A stretch of 64,000 bases of DNA from assembly GCF_029894425.1 (NCBI RefSeq), contig NZ_JARXYJ010000001.1, positions 4,030,001-4,094,000 of the forward strand. The letters are read 5' to 3'. The notes beneath the pieces were generated by a model. That model saw only the letters and a program-made list of their open reading frames with translations. It ran no database searches and was not told the origin of the DNA. Source of the stretch: Streptomyces sp. SAI-127 (lineage in GTDB: Bacteria > Actinomycetota > Actinomycetes > Streptomycetales > Streptomycetaceae). Numbering within the stretch: the first letter of the stretch is position 1; every line of letters starts with the position of its first letter. Both the position numbers and the translations under genes were made by a program. Below are positions 24,600 to 33,922 of the stretch, piece by piece.

Positions 24600-25237
24600 A
24601 CCCCATGACGGCCGCACGCTCCCCCCTCTCCCCCGCCGACCGCCCCCGACTGGGCCTTCGTGAGCGCAAGAAGATCAAGACCCGCGAGGCGATCCGCACC
24701 GCGACCTACGCGCTGATCAAGGAACAGGGCTACGACGCCACGACGGTCGAGCAGATCGCCGAGCGCGCCGAGGTGTCACCGTCGACCGTCTTCCGCTACT
24801 TCCCGACCAAGGAGGACATCGTCCTCACGGACGAGTACGACCCTCTGATGGTCGAGGAACTGCGCGCCCGGCCCGCCGACGAGCCGTGGATCGACTCGCT
24901 GCGGCACGTGATGCGCCTGGCCCTGGACGGCACCATGGCGGAGGACCCCGAGGCGATCCGCGTCCGGGCCCACCTCGGGGTCCAGATCCCCGCCGTGCGC
25001 GCCCGGATGCTCGAGAGCATGTCGGAGACCGGGCGCATGCTCTGCGAGGCCATCGCCGAACGCTCCGGCCTGGCCGCGGACGGCCTCCAGGTCCGCGTCT
25101 ACGCGATGTCCCTCATCGGCGGCCTCATGGAGGTCTCCATGTACTGGGCGGAGAACGGCTTCGAGGGCGACCTGCGCGACCTGGTGGACCAGGCCCTGGA
25201 CGTCCTGGACCAGGGCCTGCCGACGAAAAAGCCCTGA
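24596..25237 (+). CDS. TetR-family repressor of the MFS pump
   Basis: A 213-aa TetR-type regulator. The helix-turn-helix is at residues about 25-70 (RERKKIKTREAIRTATYALI, TTVEQIAERAEVSPSTVFRYFPTKED), followed by an all-helical ligand domain. The start is the ATG overlapping the pump stop by 4 nt; it adds MNP before a second ATG. Autoregulation through the inverted repeat at 23019-23050 is likely but inferred. Confidence 0.92.
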   Translation: MNPMTAARSPLSPADRPRLGLRERKKIKTREAIRTATYALIKEQGYDATTVEQIAERAEVSPSTVFRYFPTKEDIVLTDEYDPLMVEELRARPADEPWIDSLRHVMRLALDGTMAEDPEAIRVRAHLGVQIPAVRARMLESMSETGRMLCEAIAERSGLAADGLQVRVYAMSLIGGLMEVSMYWAENGFEGDLRDLVDQALDVLDQGLPTKKP

Positions 25238-25270
25238 ATCCGCTCTCCCCTCCCGTGGCATCCTGACCGG

Positions 25271-26029
25271 GTGAACGGTCCCGAGATCCACGTCGAGTTC
25301 GCCCCCGGCCTGGCCGTGTTCGTCGCGAGCGGCCGCCGCCGGGGGCCCACCCGCCTCACCACCGACGGCGTCTCCTCCCTCGGCCACGTCGTCGAGTCGA
25401 CCGGCGTCCCGCTCACCGAGGTCGGGGCCCTGCGGGTGAACGGCCGCGAGGTCCCGAGGTCCTACGTCCCCGTCGCGGGCGACTCCGTGGAGATCAGCGC
25501 CGTCGCCCGCCCCCAGCAGATCCCCGGCGCTCCCCTGCGCTTCCTCCTCGACGTCCACCTCGGCACCCTCGCCCGCCGCCTGCGCCTGCTCGGCGTGGAC
25601 ACGGCGTACGAGTCCACGGACATCGGCGACCCGGCCCTCGCCACCCGCTCGGCGACCGAGAAACGCGTCATGCTCAGCCGCGACCGGGGCCTGCTGCACC
25701 GCAGGGAACTGTGGGCGGGCGCCTTCGTCTACAGCACCCGCCCCGAAGACCAACTCCGCGACATCCTGGACCGCTTCCGCCCCGAACTGCGCCCCTGGAC
25801 CCGCTGCACGGCCTGCAACGGCCTGCTGCGAGAGGCGACCAAGGAGCAGGTGGCCGACCGGCTGGAGGGCGGGACGGAACGGTCGTACGACGTCTTCGCG
25901 CAGTGCCAGGAGTGCGGCCGCGCCTACTGGAAGGGCGCACACCACGAACAGCTGGAGGCGATCGTGGCGAACGCCCTGGCGGAGGTCAACCGCCCAACGC
26001 CACCCGCAACGCCTCCGCGTCGGTCGTAG
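25271..26029 (+). CDS. Mut7-C RNase-domain protein with N-terminal ubiquitin-like domain
   Basis: A 252-aa protein with two domains. Residues 5-80 resemble the Mut7-C-associated ubiquitin/MoaD-like fold ([37 protein letters not shown] in part). Residues 88-235 are the Mut7-C PIN-like domain ([34 protein letters not shown]) with a zinc ribbon (RCTACNG and [12 protein letters not shown], four cysteines). Mut7-C proteins are predicted RNases. The start is GTG. Its last 44 bp overlap the convergent thioredoxin-like gene. Confidence 0.87.
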   Translation: MNGPEIHVEFAPGLAVFVASGRRRGPTRLTTDGVSSLGHVVESTGVPLTEVGALRVNGREVPRSYVPVAGDSVEISAVARPQQIPGAPLRFLLDVHLGTLARRLRLLGVDTAYESTDIGDPALATRSATEKRVMLSRDRGLLHRRELWAGAFVYSTRPEDQLRDILDRFRPELRPWTRCTACNGLLREATKEQVADRLEGGTERSYDVFAQCQECGRAYWKGAHHEQLEAIVANALAEVNRPTPPATPPRRS

Positions 26030-28016
26030 GCGCCTCACAGGTGAAGTGCCTGCAGACGTAAGCGGTGGGTTCGCCGTTGACGAGGATCCGGTCGGCGAGC
26101 AGCGGGAGTTCGTCGCTGTCCGGAGTGCCCACCGCGACCACGGCACCGGGGGCGGTCCCCAGAAGCGCCGTTCGGTGCAGGGCCCTTGTGGCGTCGTCGG
26201 TCAGCGCGGGTCCCACGATCGCGACCTCCTTCGGCCCGTCGAGGTGTGCCTCCGCCACCGCGAGCCCCCAACCGACGAACCGCGGCACCCGGGGCCCGAG
26301 CGCCTTCACCACCCCGAGTGCCTTCTCCGCGGCCGCGCGATGGGGCTCGGCCCCGGTCTGCGCGGCGTAGGACAACAGCGCCCCTGCCGCGGCCGTCCAC
26401 CCGGAGGGCACCGCGTTGTCGGTCGGATCCTGCGGCCGGCGAATCAGCCGCTCGGCGTCGGCGGCCGTGTCGAACAGCCCGCCTTCGGGCCCGGTGAACC
26501 GCGTCAGCACATGGTCGAGCAGGAACCCGGCGAAGTCGAGCCAGACCCCCTCCCCGGTCACGGACGCCAGCGCGAGGAAACCCTCGGCGACATCCGCGTA
26601 GTCCTCCAGCACACCGGCGTTGGCACCGACCTGACCGTCCTTGCTGGTACGGGACAGACGGGCCTGCTCGTCCAGATGCAGCCGTACGAGAAGATCGGCG
26701 GCCCCCAGCGCGGCCTCGACCAGGTCGGGACGGTCGAAGTAGGCGCCGGTCTCGGCGAGCGCCGCGATCGCGAGCCCGTTCCACGCGGCGACGACCTTGT
26801 CGTCCCGGCCGGGAGCGGGACGCTGCGCCCGCGCGTCCAGGAGCCGCCGCCGGATCGACTCGATCTTCCCGGCTTCGAACACGGTGTCCTGCTGAGGCAG
26901 CTGGAGGACGGACTGCCCGTGCTCGAACGTGCCCTCCTCGGTGACGCCGAAGTACTGGGCGGCGAGGTCGGCGTCCTGCTCGCCGAGCACCTCACGCAAC
27001 TGCTCCGGCGTCCACACGTAGTACGCGCCCTCGACGTGCTTGCCCGTCCCGTCGTCACTGTCGGCGTCCAGCGCGGAGGCGAACCCGCCCTCGTTCGTGC
27101 GCAGTTCACGGACCATGAAGTCGGCCGTGTCGAGGGCGACCCGACGGGCGAGGTCGGAGCCGGTGGACCGCCACAGATGGGCGTAGACACGGCACAGCAG
27201 GGCGTTGTCGTAGAGCATCTTCTCGAAGTGCGGCACGATCCAGTCGCGGTCGACGGAGTAGCGGGCGAAGCCGCCGCCGAGCTGGTCGTGGATGCCGCCG
27301 CGGGCCATGCGCTCGCAGGTGTCCCGGGCCATCTGGAGGGCACCCTCGGCGCCGGTGCGGGCGTGGTGCCGCAACAGGAACTCCACGACCATGGACGGCG
27401 GGAACTTCGGCGCCCCGCCGAATCCGCCGCGCTGCGCGTCGTACTCCCTCGTCAGCCCGAGCAGAGCCGCGGCGAGCTGCTCCTCGCCGGGTGCCTGCGC
27501 GTCGCCGTAGGACATCTCCCGCCCGGCGAGATCCCGCACGATCTTCCCGGCGACCTCGGCGACCTCGTCCCGCCGGTCGGTCCAGGCGGCCCGGACACCC
27601 TCCAGGACCTGCCGGAAGGAGGGCATGCCCTGGCGGGGGGAAGGCGGGAAGTAGGTGCCGAAGTAGAAGGGCTCGGCGTCCGGCGTGAGGAACACGGTCA
27701 TGGGCCAGCCGCCCTGCCCGGTGGCGGCCTGCACGGCCTCCATGTAGACGGCGTCCACGTCGGGGCGTTCCTCGCGGTCGACTTTGATGCTGACGAAGTG
27801 CTCGTTCAGGAAGTCGGCGGTGACCCGGTCCTCGAACGACTCGTGTGCCATGACGTGACACCAGTGACAGCTCGAATATCCGACGCTCAGCAGAACGGGT
27901 TTGTTCGCCTTCCGGGCCTCCTCGAAGGCCTCGGCCGACCAGGGCCACCAGTCGACGGGATTGTCCGCGTGCTGGAGGAGGTAGGGGGACGTCTCGTGGG
28001 CCAGTCGGTTCGGCAT
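25986..28016 (-). CDS. DUF255 thioredoxin-domain protein (YyaL/SPATA20-like)
   Basis: A 676-aa cytoplasmic protein with an N-terminal thioredoxin-like DUF255 domain ([31 protein letters not shown] with a Cxx[17 protein letters not shown]) and a large (alpha/alpha) barrel-like C-terminal region. The family is universal but its substrate is unknown. I chose the ATG giving [15 protein letters not shown], the usual family start, with AGGA about 10 nt upstream; an ATG 9 bp upstream is possible. Its 3' end overlaps the Mut7-C gene by 44 bp. Confidence 0.93.
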   Translation of the reverse strand: MPNRLAHETSPYLLQHADNPVDWWPWSAEAFEEARKANKPVLLSVGYSSCHWCHVMAHESFEDRVTADFLNEHFVSIKVDREERPDVDAVYMEAVQAATGQGGWPMTVFLTPDAEPFYFGTYFPPSPRQGMPSFRQVLEGVRAAWTDRRDEVAEVAGKIVRDLAGREMSYGDAQAPGEEQLAAALLGLTREYDAQRGGFGGAPKFPPSMVVEFLLRHHARTGAEGALQMARDTCERMARGGIHDQLGGGFARYSVDRDWIVPHFEKMLYDNALLCRVYAHLWRSTGSDLARRVALDTADFMVRELRTNEGGFASALDADSDDGTGKHVEGAYYVWTPEQLREVLGEQDADLAAQYFGVTEEGTFEHGQSVLQLPQQDTVFEAGKIESIRRRLLDARAQRPAPGRDDKVVAAWNGLAIAALAETGAYFDRPDLVEAALGAADLLVRLHLDEQARLSRTSKDGQVGANAGVLEDYADVAEGFLALASVTGEGVWLDFAGFLLDHVLTRFTGPEGGLFDTAADAERLIRRPQDPTDNAVPSGWTAAAGALLSYAAQTGAEPHRAAAEKALGVVKALGPRVPRFVGWGLAVAEAHLDGPKEVAIVGPALTDDATRALHRTALLGTAPGAVVAVGTPDSDELPLLADRILVNGEPTAYVCRHFTCEAPTTDAEALRVALGG

Positions 28017-28166
28017 GGGGTCCATCCTGCCGCAGTACCCCGCGGGTCAGGCGTCAGGCGTGTCCCGACGGCGCCGTCGAGCTTCCCGGTGCGGCCCTCT
28101 CGCCCCGATGCCCCGTCCGCAGCACACTTGACCAAGAAAGCCGTTGCCGCCGGAGGGGGAAGTGAC

Positions 28167-31100
28167 ATGCGGGACAGTCATCGGGCGGAAGCCGAACGGC
28201 TGTTGGGCCGGGCCGTGGAGGAGGAGGTGCGGCGTTCGGGCGGACGGGTCGACGGGGCCGTACTGCTCGCGCGGGCCCGGGGATCACTGGACGCGATGGC
28301 GCAGACGGCCGCCGAGGAGTACGAGGCCTACACACGCGCGCTGGACGAGGCGCAGGCAGGTCAACTCACCTTCTGGCAGCGGTACTCCAAGGAGGCGTCC
28401 GGGACTCCTCTGCTGGTGGCCGCGGTCGCCGCCATGGCTGCTGCCGTGGCCGACCTGGCGCTCGGCACCGACACGGGCACCGCGCTGGGCGCGGGCGTGA
28501 CCGTGGGCGTCGTGGCCGCGGCGGCGACCGTGGTGAAGGTGGCCGGCTCGCATCTGCCGGCCGCGCACCACCGGGCGGGCGCCATCGGCCAGCCCGGCGG
28601 CCCGGAGCAGCTCCGGCTCCAGTGGCTGACGGCCCTGGAGGTACGGGGCATCCGGCCCTTCCTCGACCAGCAGCGGGTGCTGAGCGCGTCGACCGGCCCG
28701 AAGAAGGCGGGCCCGCGGCTGCGCGGCACGGACAAGAGCGCGGCGGCCCGCGGCAGGAGTGTGCTGGAGCAGTCGTTCGGGCAACTCCCGGAGCCCATAA
28801 GCGAGTTCGCGGACCGTCGGACGGAGATGGGCCGCATCCGGCAGTGGGTGCAGGCCTCGCGCGCGACGACCGAGACCCGGCCCACGGTGGTCGTGCTGCA
28901 CGGACCGCCCGGCAGCGGCCGGACGGCGCTCGCCGTGCGGGCGGCGCACGACCTCAAGGACTACTTCCGCGGCGCCTGCGTCGTGGACCTGCGCGGCGAC
29001 AACCCGGAGGAGTCCCCGCTCTCCACCCGGGACGCGCTGCTGCATCTGCTGAACCGGCTCGGCGCCCCGCGCGAGCAGCTGCTGTTCCGTGAGCGTTCCT
29101 CGCCCGACCAGCAGGTCAAGCGGCTGAGCGAGCTGTACCACCAGCATCTGACCGGCCTGCCGGTGACGATCGTGCTGGACGACGCCTCGGACCCCGAGCA
29201 GGTCCGCACGCTCGTCCCCGAGCGTTCCGACAGCCTGGTCCTGGTCACCGCGCGCGAGCCGCTCGGCCTGCCGTCGGACCTCGCCGCCCAGGTGCACGAA
29301 CTCCCGGTCACCGCGCTGGACGCGGCGGGCGCCGAGGAGCTCCTGGACGCGGCCGCGCAGTCCGCCGGCGGTCCCTATGACGCCCAGTCCGCCGACCGGA
29401 TCAGGGAGTTGTGCGGCGGCCTGCCCCTGGCCCTGCGCATAGCGGGCTCGTCCCTCGGTCCCCGCTCCCCGCGCCAGCTGGCCACCGATCTCGGCGCGTA
29501 CGGCCCGGTCGGGCCCGTCGAACGCGTCCTGTGGCTCCGCTACACCGACCAGTCGGAGCAGGCCCGCCGGCTGCTGCGCCGCCTCGCGCTGGCCGGCCGG
29601 TCCTCGCTCGGCGCCGCCGCGGCCGCCGCGCTGCTGGCCACCGACGAGACGGAGGCGACCCGGCACCTGGTGGCGCTGGCCCGCGCGGGCCTCATCGACC
29701 ACGTCCGCGGGAGCCGTTACCGCGTCCACGACGTGGTCCGCGCCTTCGCCCAGGCCAGACTGCTGGACGAGGAGGAACCGGCCGAGCGCACGGCCGCGCA
29801 GGAACGCCTCATCGTCAACTACGCCGACCTCGCCGACTCCGTGCTGCGTCTGGTCGACGGCAACATGTCGACCCGCTCGGACCGCTTCAGTCCGCACGGC
29901 TTCACCTCCCTCGACGAGGCGCTGCGCTGGCTGGACGACGAGTCGAGTTTCATCACGGCGGCGCTCAGGCACGCGGAGGGCGTCAACCAGGGAGCGGTCC
30001 TCAACCTCCTGGGCGCGCTGTGCGACTACTGCCTGCTGCGCGGCGACCTCTACCGCCTGGGCGAGATCAGCGAGTTGGCGCAGGCGGTGGACCAGGGGCT
30101 GCTGGTTCGCTCGGTGCAGTGGCGCACCGGTATCGCCGCCCGCCAGCTGGGCGAGCTCGACAAGGCTCGCACCACACTGACCTCGGTGGTCGACCTCTAC
30201 ATGGAGGCCCACCACGACGCGGGCGCCGCGCGCGCCCTGTGTTCCCTGGGCATCACCCTCCACCACCAGGGCCATCTGACCGAGGCGGCGGCGAAGCTCG
30301 AGGAGGCACTGGCCCTCCAGTCACCTCCCGAACTGGCCACGGACCGCGCCTGGACCATGCACGCCCTGGCGGCCGTCGAACGCGACCGCGGCCGCGTCGA
30401 GCAGGCACAGGACCTGCTGACCCGTTCCCTGGTCCTGCACCGCGCCGGAGAGTCCGTCCACGGCGAGGCCTGGGCCCACTTCCAGCTCGGCCAGCTGGCC
30501 CTGCGCATGGGCGACGTGCCGCGCGCGGAGACGGAGCTGAGAACAGCCCTCGACCTGTACGGCCGCACCCGCGACGCCCGCGGCGAGGCGTGGGCGCTGA
30601 CCCAGCTGGCGCGGGCCCGCCTGGTGGCCGGGGACCCGTCGGCGGCGGTGGACGGCCTGCGCCAGGCGGCCTCCCGCCACCGCGACAACGAGGACGCGCG
30701 CGGCGAGGCGTGGACGGTGTACTACCTGGGCCAGGCGCTGGAGGAGACGGGCAACCTGGATCTGTCGGTCCGCGAGCTGGAGCGCTCGCGGACGATGTTC
30801 TCCCGTATGCGGGACGTCTACGGCCTGGCCTGCGCCCGCCACCACTCGGCCCGTGTCACCCGCGACCAGCGCGCCGCGCAGACGGGTTCGTTGCGCAACT
30901 CGGGCTTCGCCCGCCAGCTCCTGGTCGACGCCCGCGCCGACTTCCAGCGCATCGGCGTCGCCCACGGGGAGGCGTGGACCTGCCTCGAACTGGCGGTGGT
31001 GGACGCGGGCAACGGCCGTACCCCCCAGGCCCTCGCCCTGTGCGACGAGGCGGCGGCTCTGTTCGCCTCCTACGGCGACCAGCGGGGCGAGGACTGGGCC

Positions 31101-31370
31101 CGCTTCCTGCGCTGCACCCTGCTGCCGTACGCGGCGCCGGGCGGCGTGGAGATCGGCGCGGCGGTCGCCCAGGAGGAACTGGCGGAACTGAGCCGCCGGG
31201 AGCACGGGGCACGGGACGAGAAACTGGACGACTACGTGGGGGCGTACGGACTGCTGCTGGAGCGGGGCGTGAACCTCGACACCGGGTGGCAGGCATGGCG
31301 GCTGGGCATGGTCCCGAACCGGCATGCCCGTGAGGTGATGGGGGTGGCGGTGGCGCCGGCGCGGGGCTGA
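28167..31370 (+). CDS. Membrane-associated NB-ARC/TPR (STAND) protein
   Basis: A 1067-aa STAND protein. Residues 1-75 are charged and helical; residues about 80-132 contain two hydrophobic helices (LLVAAVAAMAAAVADLAL, ALGAGVTVGVVAAAATVV). An NB-ARC ATPase follows, with Walker A LHGPPGSGRTALAV near residue 253 and Walker B-like VTIVLDDASD, then a winged helix and at least five TPRs of about 40 residues marked by repeating GEAW (HGEAWAHFQLGQLALRMGD, RGEAWALTQLARARL). There is no DNA-binding or nuclease domain. The start has GGAGGGGGA upstream. It seems part of the conserved Streptomyces core near mca, so regulation or envelope signalling is more likely than defence. Confidence 0.87.
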   Translation: MRDSHRAEAERLLGRAVEEEVRRSGGRVDGAVLLARARGSLDAMAQTAAEEYEAYTRALDEAQAGQLTFWQRYSKEASGTPLLVAAVAAMAAAVADLALGTDTGTALGAGVTVGVVAAAATVVKVAGSHLPAAHHRAGAIGQPGGPEQLRLQWLTALEVRGIRPFLDQQRVLSASTGPKKAGPRLRGTDKSAAARGRSVLEQSFGQLPEPISEFADRRTEMGRIRQWVQASRATTETRPTVVVLHGPPGSGRTALAVRAAHDLKDYFRGACVVDLRGDNPEESPLSTRDALLHLLNRLGAPREQLLFRERSSPDQQVKRLSELYHQHLTGLPVTIVLDDASDPEQVRTLVPERSDSLVLVTAREPLGLPSDLAAQVHELPVTALDAAGAEELLDAAAQSAGGPYDAQSADRIRELCGGLPLALRIAGSSLGPRSPRQLATDLGAYGPVGPVERVLWLRYTDQSEQARRLLRRLALAGRSSLGAAAAAALLATDETEATRHLVALARAGLIDHVRGSRYRVHDVVRAFAQARLLDEEEPAERTAAQERLIVNYADLADSVLRLVDGNMSTRSDRFSPHGFTSLDEALRWLDDESSFITAALRHAEGVNQGAVLNLLGALCDYCLLRGDLYRLGEISELAQAVDQGLLVRSVQWRTGIAARQLGELDKARTTLTSVVDLYMEAHHDAGAARALCSLGITLHHQGHLTEAAAKLEEALALQSPPELATDRAWTMHALAAVERDRGRVEQAQDLLTRSLVLHRAGESVHGEAWAHFQLGQLALRMGDVPRAETELRTALDLYGRTRDARGEAWALTQLARARLVAGDPSAAVDGLRQAASRHRDNEDARGEAWTVYYLGQALEETGNLDLSVRELERSRTMFSRMRDVYGLACARHHSARVTRDQRAAQTGSLRNSGFARQLLVDARADFQRIGVAHGEAWTCLELAVVDAGNGRTPQALALCDEAAALFASYGDQRGEDWARFLRCTLLPYAAPGGVEIGAAVAQEELAELSRREHGARDEKLDDYVGAYGLLLERGVNLDTGWQAWRLGMVPNRHAREVMGVAVAPARG

Positions 31371-31492
31371 GGTGCGCGGTCGGTCTGCCCGGCGGCCCCG
31401 TGTCTGTGCCTGCGCCCGCGCCTGTGCTAGGCGGTGTACGCCCTCGGCGTGGGCGGCCCATCGGCTGCTGCCGTCGGCCGAGCACGGCCGTT

Positions 31493-31525
31493 GACGGGAG
31501 GGGGCCTCGGGTGTCCCCTCCCGTC
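31493..31525. terminator. Hairpin between converging genes
   Basis: GACGGGAGGGG at 31493-31503 pairs perfectly with CCCCTCCCGTC at 31515-31525 across an 11-nt loop. It lies between the NB-ARC/TPR gene and the small membrane gene, so it can serve both strands. The remaining 120 bp of the gap show no gene. Confidence 0.7.
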
Positions 31526-31538
31526 GCCGCCGCGTGGC

Positions 31539-31790
31539 TCAGCCCTTGGCCGGCGAGGTCTTGCCGGACGGGCTGTCGGTGGTCTCCTTGCCGGAGGCCC
31601 CCTCGTCCGGGGACTCCTTGAAGTCGACCTTGCCCATGTGCTTGCTCATGGACTTCATCAGGGCCCACACCGCCAGGGCCATCGCCGCGAAGACGATGAA
31701 GCCGAGGACGCCGGGGGTGACCTTGTCCTCGTCGACCTCCTGGGCGAGGGTCGCGAGGTGCGTCATTGCCAGGCTTGCGCTTGCGCTCAT
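31539..31790 (-). CDS. Small single-pass membrane protein downstream of mca
   Basis: An 83-aa protein with one transmembrane helix at about residues 28-45 (GVLGFIVFAAMALAVWALM) and a charged, Ser/Lys-rich cytoplasmic tail. The ATG lies 1 nt after the mca stop codon, so it is almost surely coexpressed with mca. I do not know a function for this family. Confidence 0.75.
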   Translation of the reverse strand: MSASASLAMTHLATLAQEVDEDKVTPGVLGFIVFAAMALAVWALMKSMSKHMGKVDFKESPDEGASGKETTDSPSGKTSPAKG

Positions 31791-31791
31791 G

Positions 31792-32673
31792 TCAGGCATT
31801 GTCGCGGATGCCCGCAAAGAGGTCGTCCTCGGGGAGGGAGGTATCGACGAGGGACTTCGCGAGCTCGTACTCCTCCGTCGGCCAGACCTCCTTCTGGAGA
31901 TCCAGCGGGACCTTGAACCAGCCGCCGTCGGGGTCGATCTGCGTGGCGTGCGCGATCAGGGCCTTGTCGCGGATCTCGTAGAACTCCGCGCACGGAATGT
32001 GCGTGGTCAGGGTGCGGTCGCGCATCGGCGACTCGTCCCAGCGCTTGAGCCAGTCCCCGTACGGCGACTCCATGCCGCGCTCGATCAGCGCGTGGTGCAG
32101 CGCCTCGGTGCGGGGGCGGTTGAAGCCCTGGTTGTAGTAGAGCTTCAGCGGCTGGTAGGCCGGGCCGAACTCGGACTCGGGGAACTTCTCGGTGTCCGCC
32201 GCGCCCTCGAACGCCACCATCGAGATCTTGTGGGTCATGATGTGGTCGGGGTGCGGGTAGCCGCCGTTCTCGTCGTAGGTGGTGATCACCTGGGGACGGA
32301 AGGTGCGGATCTGCCTCACCAGCTCACCGGCCGCCTTGTCGACGTCCTCCAGGGCGAAGCAGCCGTCGGGCAGCGGCGGCAGCGGGTCACCCTCGGGCAG
32401 GCCGGAGTCGACGAAGCCGAGCCACTCCTGCCCCACGCCGAGGATCTCGCGGGCCTCGTCCATCTCCTTCTTGCGTACCTCGTGGATGTGCTCCTCGATG
32501 TACTTGTCGCCCTGAAGCTTCGGGTTGAGGATGGAGCCGCGCTCCCCGCCCGTGCAGGTCACGACCAGCACGTCCACCCCCTCGGACACGTACTTCGCCA
32601 TGGTCGCCGCGCCCTTGCTCGACTCGTCGTCGGGGTGGGCGTGCACGGCCATCAGTCGCAGCTGGTCAGTCAA
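31792..32673 (-). CDS. mca: Mycothiol S-conjugate amidase Mca
   Basis: A 293-aa zinc amidase that cleaves mycothiol S-conjugates of electrophiles, releasing mercapturic acids for export and recycling the GlcN-inositol part. The LmbE-type zinc motif is AVHAHPDDE (H13, D15, D16 region), with a second histidine set in GGYPHPDHIMTHK. The start is TTG, giving MTDQLRLMAVHAHPDD as in other actinobacterial Mca proteins, with GAGG about 10 nt upstream. It is divergent from the DUF4307 gene. Full mycothiol use supports the actinobacterial origin. Confidence 0.95.
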   Translation of the reverse strand: MTDQLRLMAVHAHPDDESSKGAATMAKYVSEGVDVLVVTCTGGERGSILNPKLQGDKYIEEHIHEVRKKEMDEAREILGVGQEWLGFVDSGLPEGDPLPPLPDGCFALEDVDKAAGELVRQIRTFRPQVITTYDENGGYPHPDHIMTHKISMVAFEGAADTEKFPESEFGPAYQPLKLYYNQGFNRPRTEALHHALIERGMESPYGDWLKRWDESPMRDRTLTTHIPCAEFYEIRDKALIAHATQIDPDGGWFKVPLDLQKEVWPTEEYELAKSLVDTSLPEDDLFAGIRDNA

Positions 32674-32788
32674 GACTCAATCCTCAGTAAGTCGGCGCCC
32701 CGGTGTCTTCGGGTGCGAACGGCGGCTTCTATAGTGACCGAATCGGGGGGCGATTAATTCCACGGCCTTGCTTTACCAGGAGACGATC

Positions 32789-33187
32789 ATGAGCACGGCG
32801 AGCACCCAGCTGCCCGAGGGACGCTACGGCCGCTCCTCGGACGAGCGTGCCGACCACAAGCTCCGTATCGCCGGTGCCGTCCTCGGCGCCCTCCTGCTCG
32901 CGCTGATCGGCTACTTCGCCTACCACTACGTCGTCGAGAACAAGATCAGCGCAGAGGTGATCACGTTCGACGCGCAGAAATCCGCGGTGCAGGTGCATCT
33001 GGAGGTCCGCAAGGACTCCGGCACCTCCGGCTACTGCACGATCCGCTCCCAGGCGGCGGACGGCTCCGAGGTGGGCCGGGCCGACTTCCGCTTCGGTGGT
33101 GACGCCACCCGCATCGACAAGCTCGTCACGCTCCGTACGACGGCCCCGGGCACCACGGCCGAGCTGCTGGGCTGTCACGCCGACTGA
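32789..33187 (+). CDS. DUF4307 single-pass membrane protein
   Basis: A 132-aa protein with one transmembrane helix at residues about 27-48 (IAGAVLGALLLALIGYFAYHYV) and an extracytoplasmic beta-rich domain containing two cysteines (GYCTIRS, LLGCHAD). It matches my memory of the DUF4307 family, found next to mca and greA in actinobacteria. The start is ATG with AGGAG 7 nt upstream. Confidence 0.85.
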   Translation: MSTASTQLPEGRYGRSSDERADHKLRIAGAVLGALLLALIGYFAYHYVVENKISAEVITFDAQKSAVQVHLEVRKDSGTSGYCTIRSQAADGSEVGRADFRFGGDATRIDKLVTLRTTAPGTTAELLGCHAD

Positions 33188-33355
33188 CGTCACCCTCGAT
33201 ACGTGGCCGCTGACCTGCGCTGACGTATTTCTGATGGCTTATGTCCTCCCCCTTCGGCCACTGAATTGTTAGGCTCGTGGTTTCGCCCATCCGTGAAGGC
33301 ACATTCTTCTGGGTAGGGCGATGCTTTGTATTCCCAGTACCTACGAGGAGCACCT

Positions 33356-33856
33356 GTGACCCAGACCAGCGAAGACGTCACCTGGCTGACCCAGGAGGCG
33401 TACACCAAGCTCAAGGAAGAGCTGGCGTACCTGTCTGGTCCCGCGCGCGAGGAAGTCACCGCGAAGATCGCGGCCGCGCGCGAGGAGGGGGACCTGCGCG
33501 AGAACGGCGGGTACCACGCGGCCAAGGAAGAGCAGGGCAAGCAGGAGCTCCGCATCCGCCAGCTGACTCAGCTCCTGGAGAAGGCCAAGGTCGGTGAGGC
33601 TCCGGCGTCCGCGGACGGTACCGTGGCGCCCGGCATGGTCGTGACGATCGCCTTCGACGGTGACGAGGACGACACCATGACCTTCCTGCTCGCCTCCCGC
33701 GAGTACGCGAGCGCGGACGTCGAGACGTACTCGCCGCAGTCCCCGCTGGGCTCCGGCGTGATCGGCCACAAGGTCGGTGAGGACGCGGAGTACGAGCTGC
33801 CGAACGGCAAGAAGGCCTCCGTGACCATCCTCAAGGCCGAGCCCTACAACGGCTGA
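33356..33856 (+). CDS. greA: Transcription elongation factor GreA
   Basis: A 166-aa GreA. The N-terminal coiled coil (TQEAYTKLKEELAYL ... AREEGDLRENGGYHAAKEEQ) carries the acidic tip residues that reach the RNA polymerase active site and stimulate cleavage of backtracked RNA. The C-terminal FKBP-like domain ends SPLGSGVIGHKVGEDAEYELPNG. The start is GTG with AGGAG 5 nt upstream. A terminator hairpin follows at once. Confidence 0.97.
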   Translation: MTQTSEDVTWLTQEAYTKLKEELAYLSGPAREEVTAKIAAAREEGDLRENGGYHAAKEEQGKQELRIRQLTQLLEKAKVGEAPASADGTVAPGMVVTIAFDGDEDDTMTFLLASREYASADVETYSPQSPLGSGVIGHKVGEDAEYELPNGKKASVTILKAEPYNG

Positions 33857-33889
33857 CCCCGACCCCGGTCCACCGTCTGTCCTTGGCGG

Positions 33890-33918
33890 GCCCCCGGCGC
33901 CCTCGCGGCGCCGGGGGC
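33890..33918. terminator. Terminator hairpin between greA and ABC permease gene
   Basis: GCCCCCGGCGCC at 33890-33901 pairs with GGCGCCGGGGGC at 33907-33918 over a 5-nt loop, a perfect 12-bp stem. It sits between the convergent ends of greA and the ABC permease gene, and a short CTCTGTC follows on the plus strand. Confidence 0.85.
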
Positions 33919-33922
33919 TCTG

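Noticed and set aside
26046..28166. Apparent 700-codon N-terminal extension of the NB-ARC/TPR protein on the plus strand
   Set aside because: This part is antisense to the DUF255 thioredoxin gene and has no domain character; a good ribosome-binding site and ATG at 28167 give the natural start.
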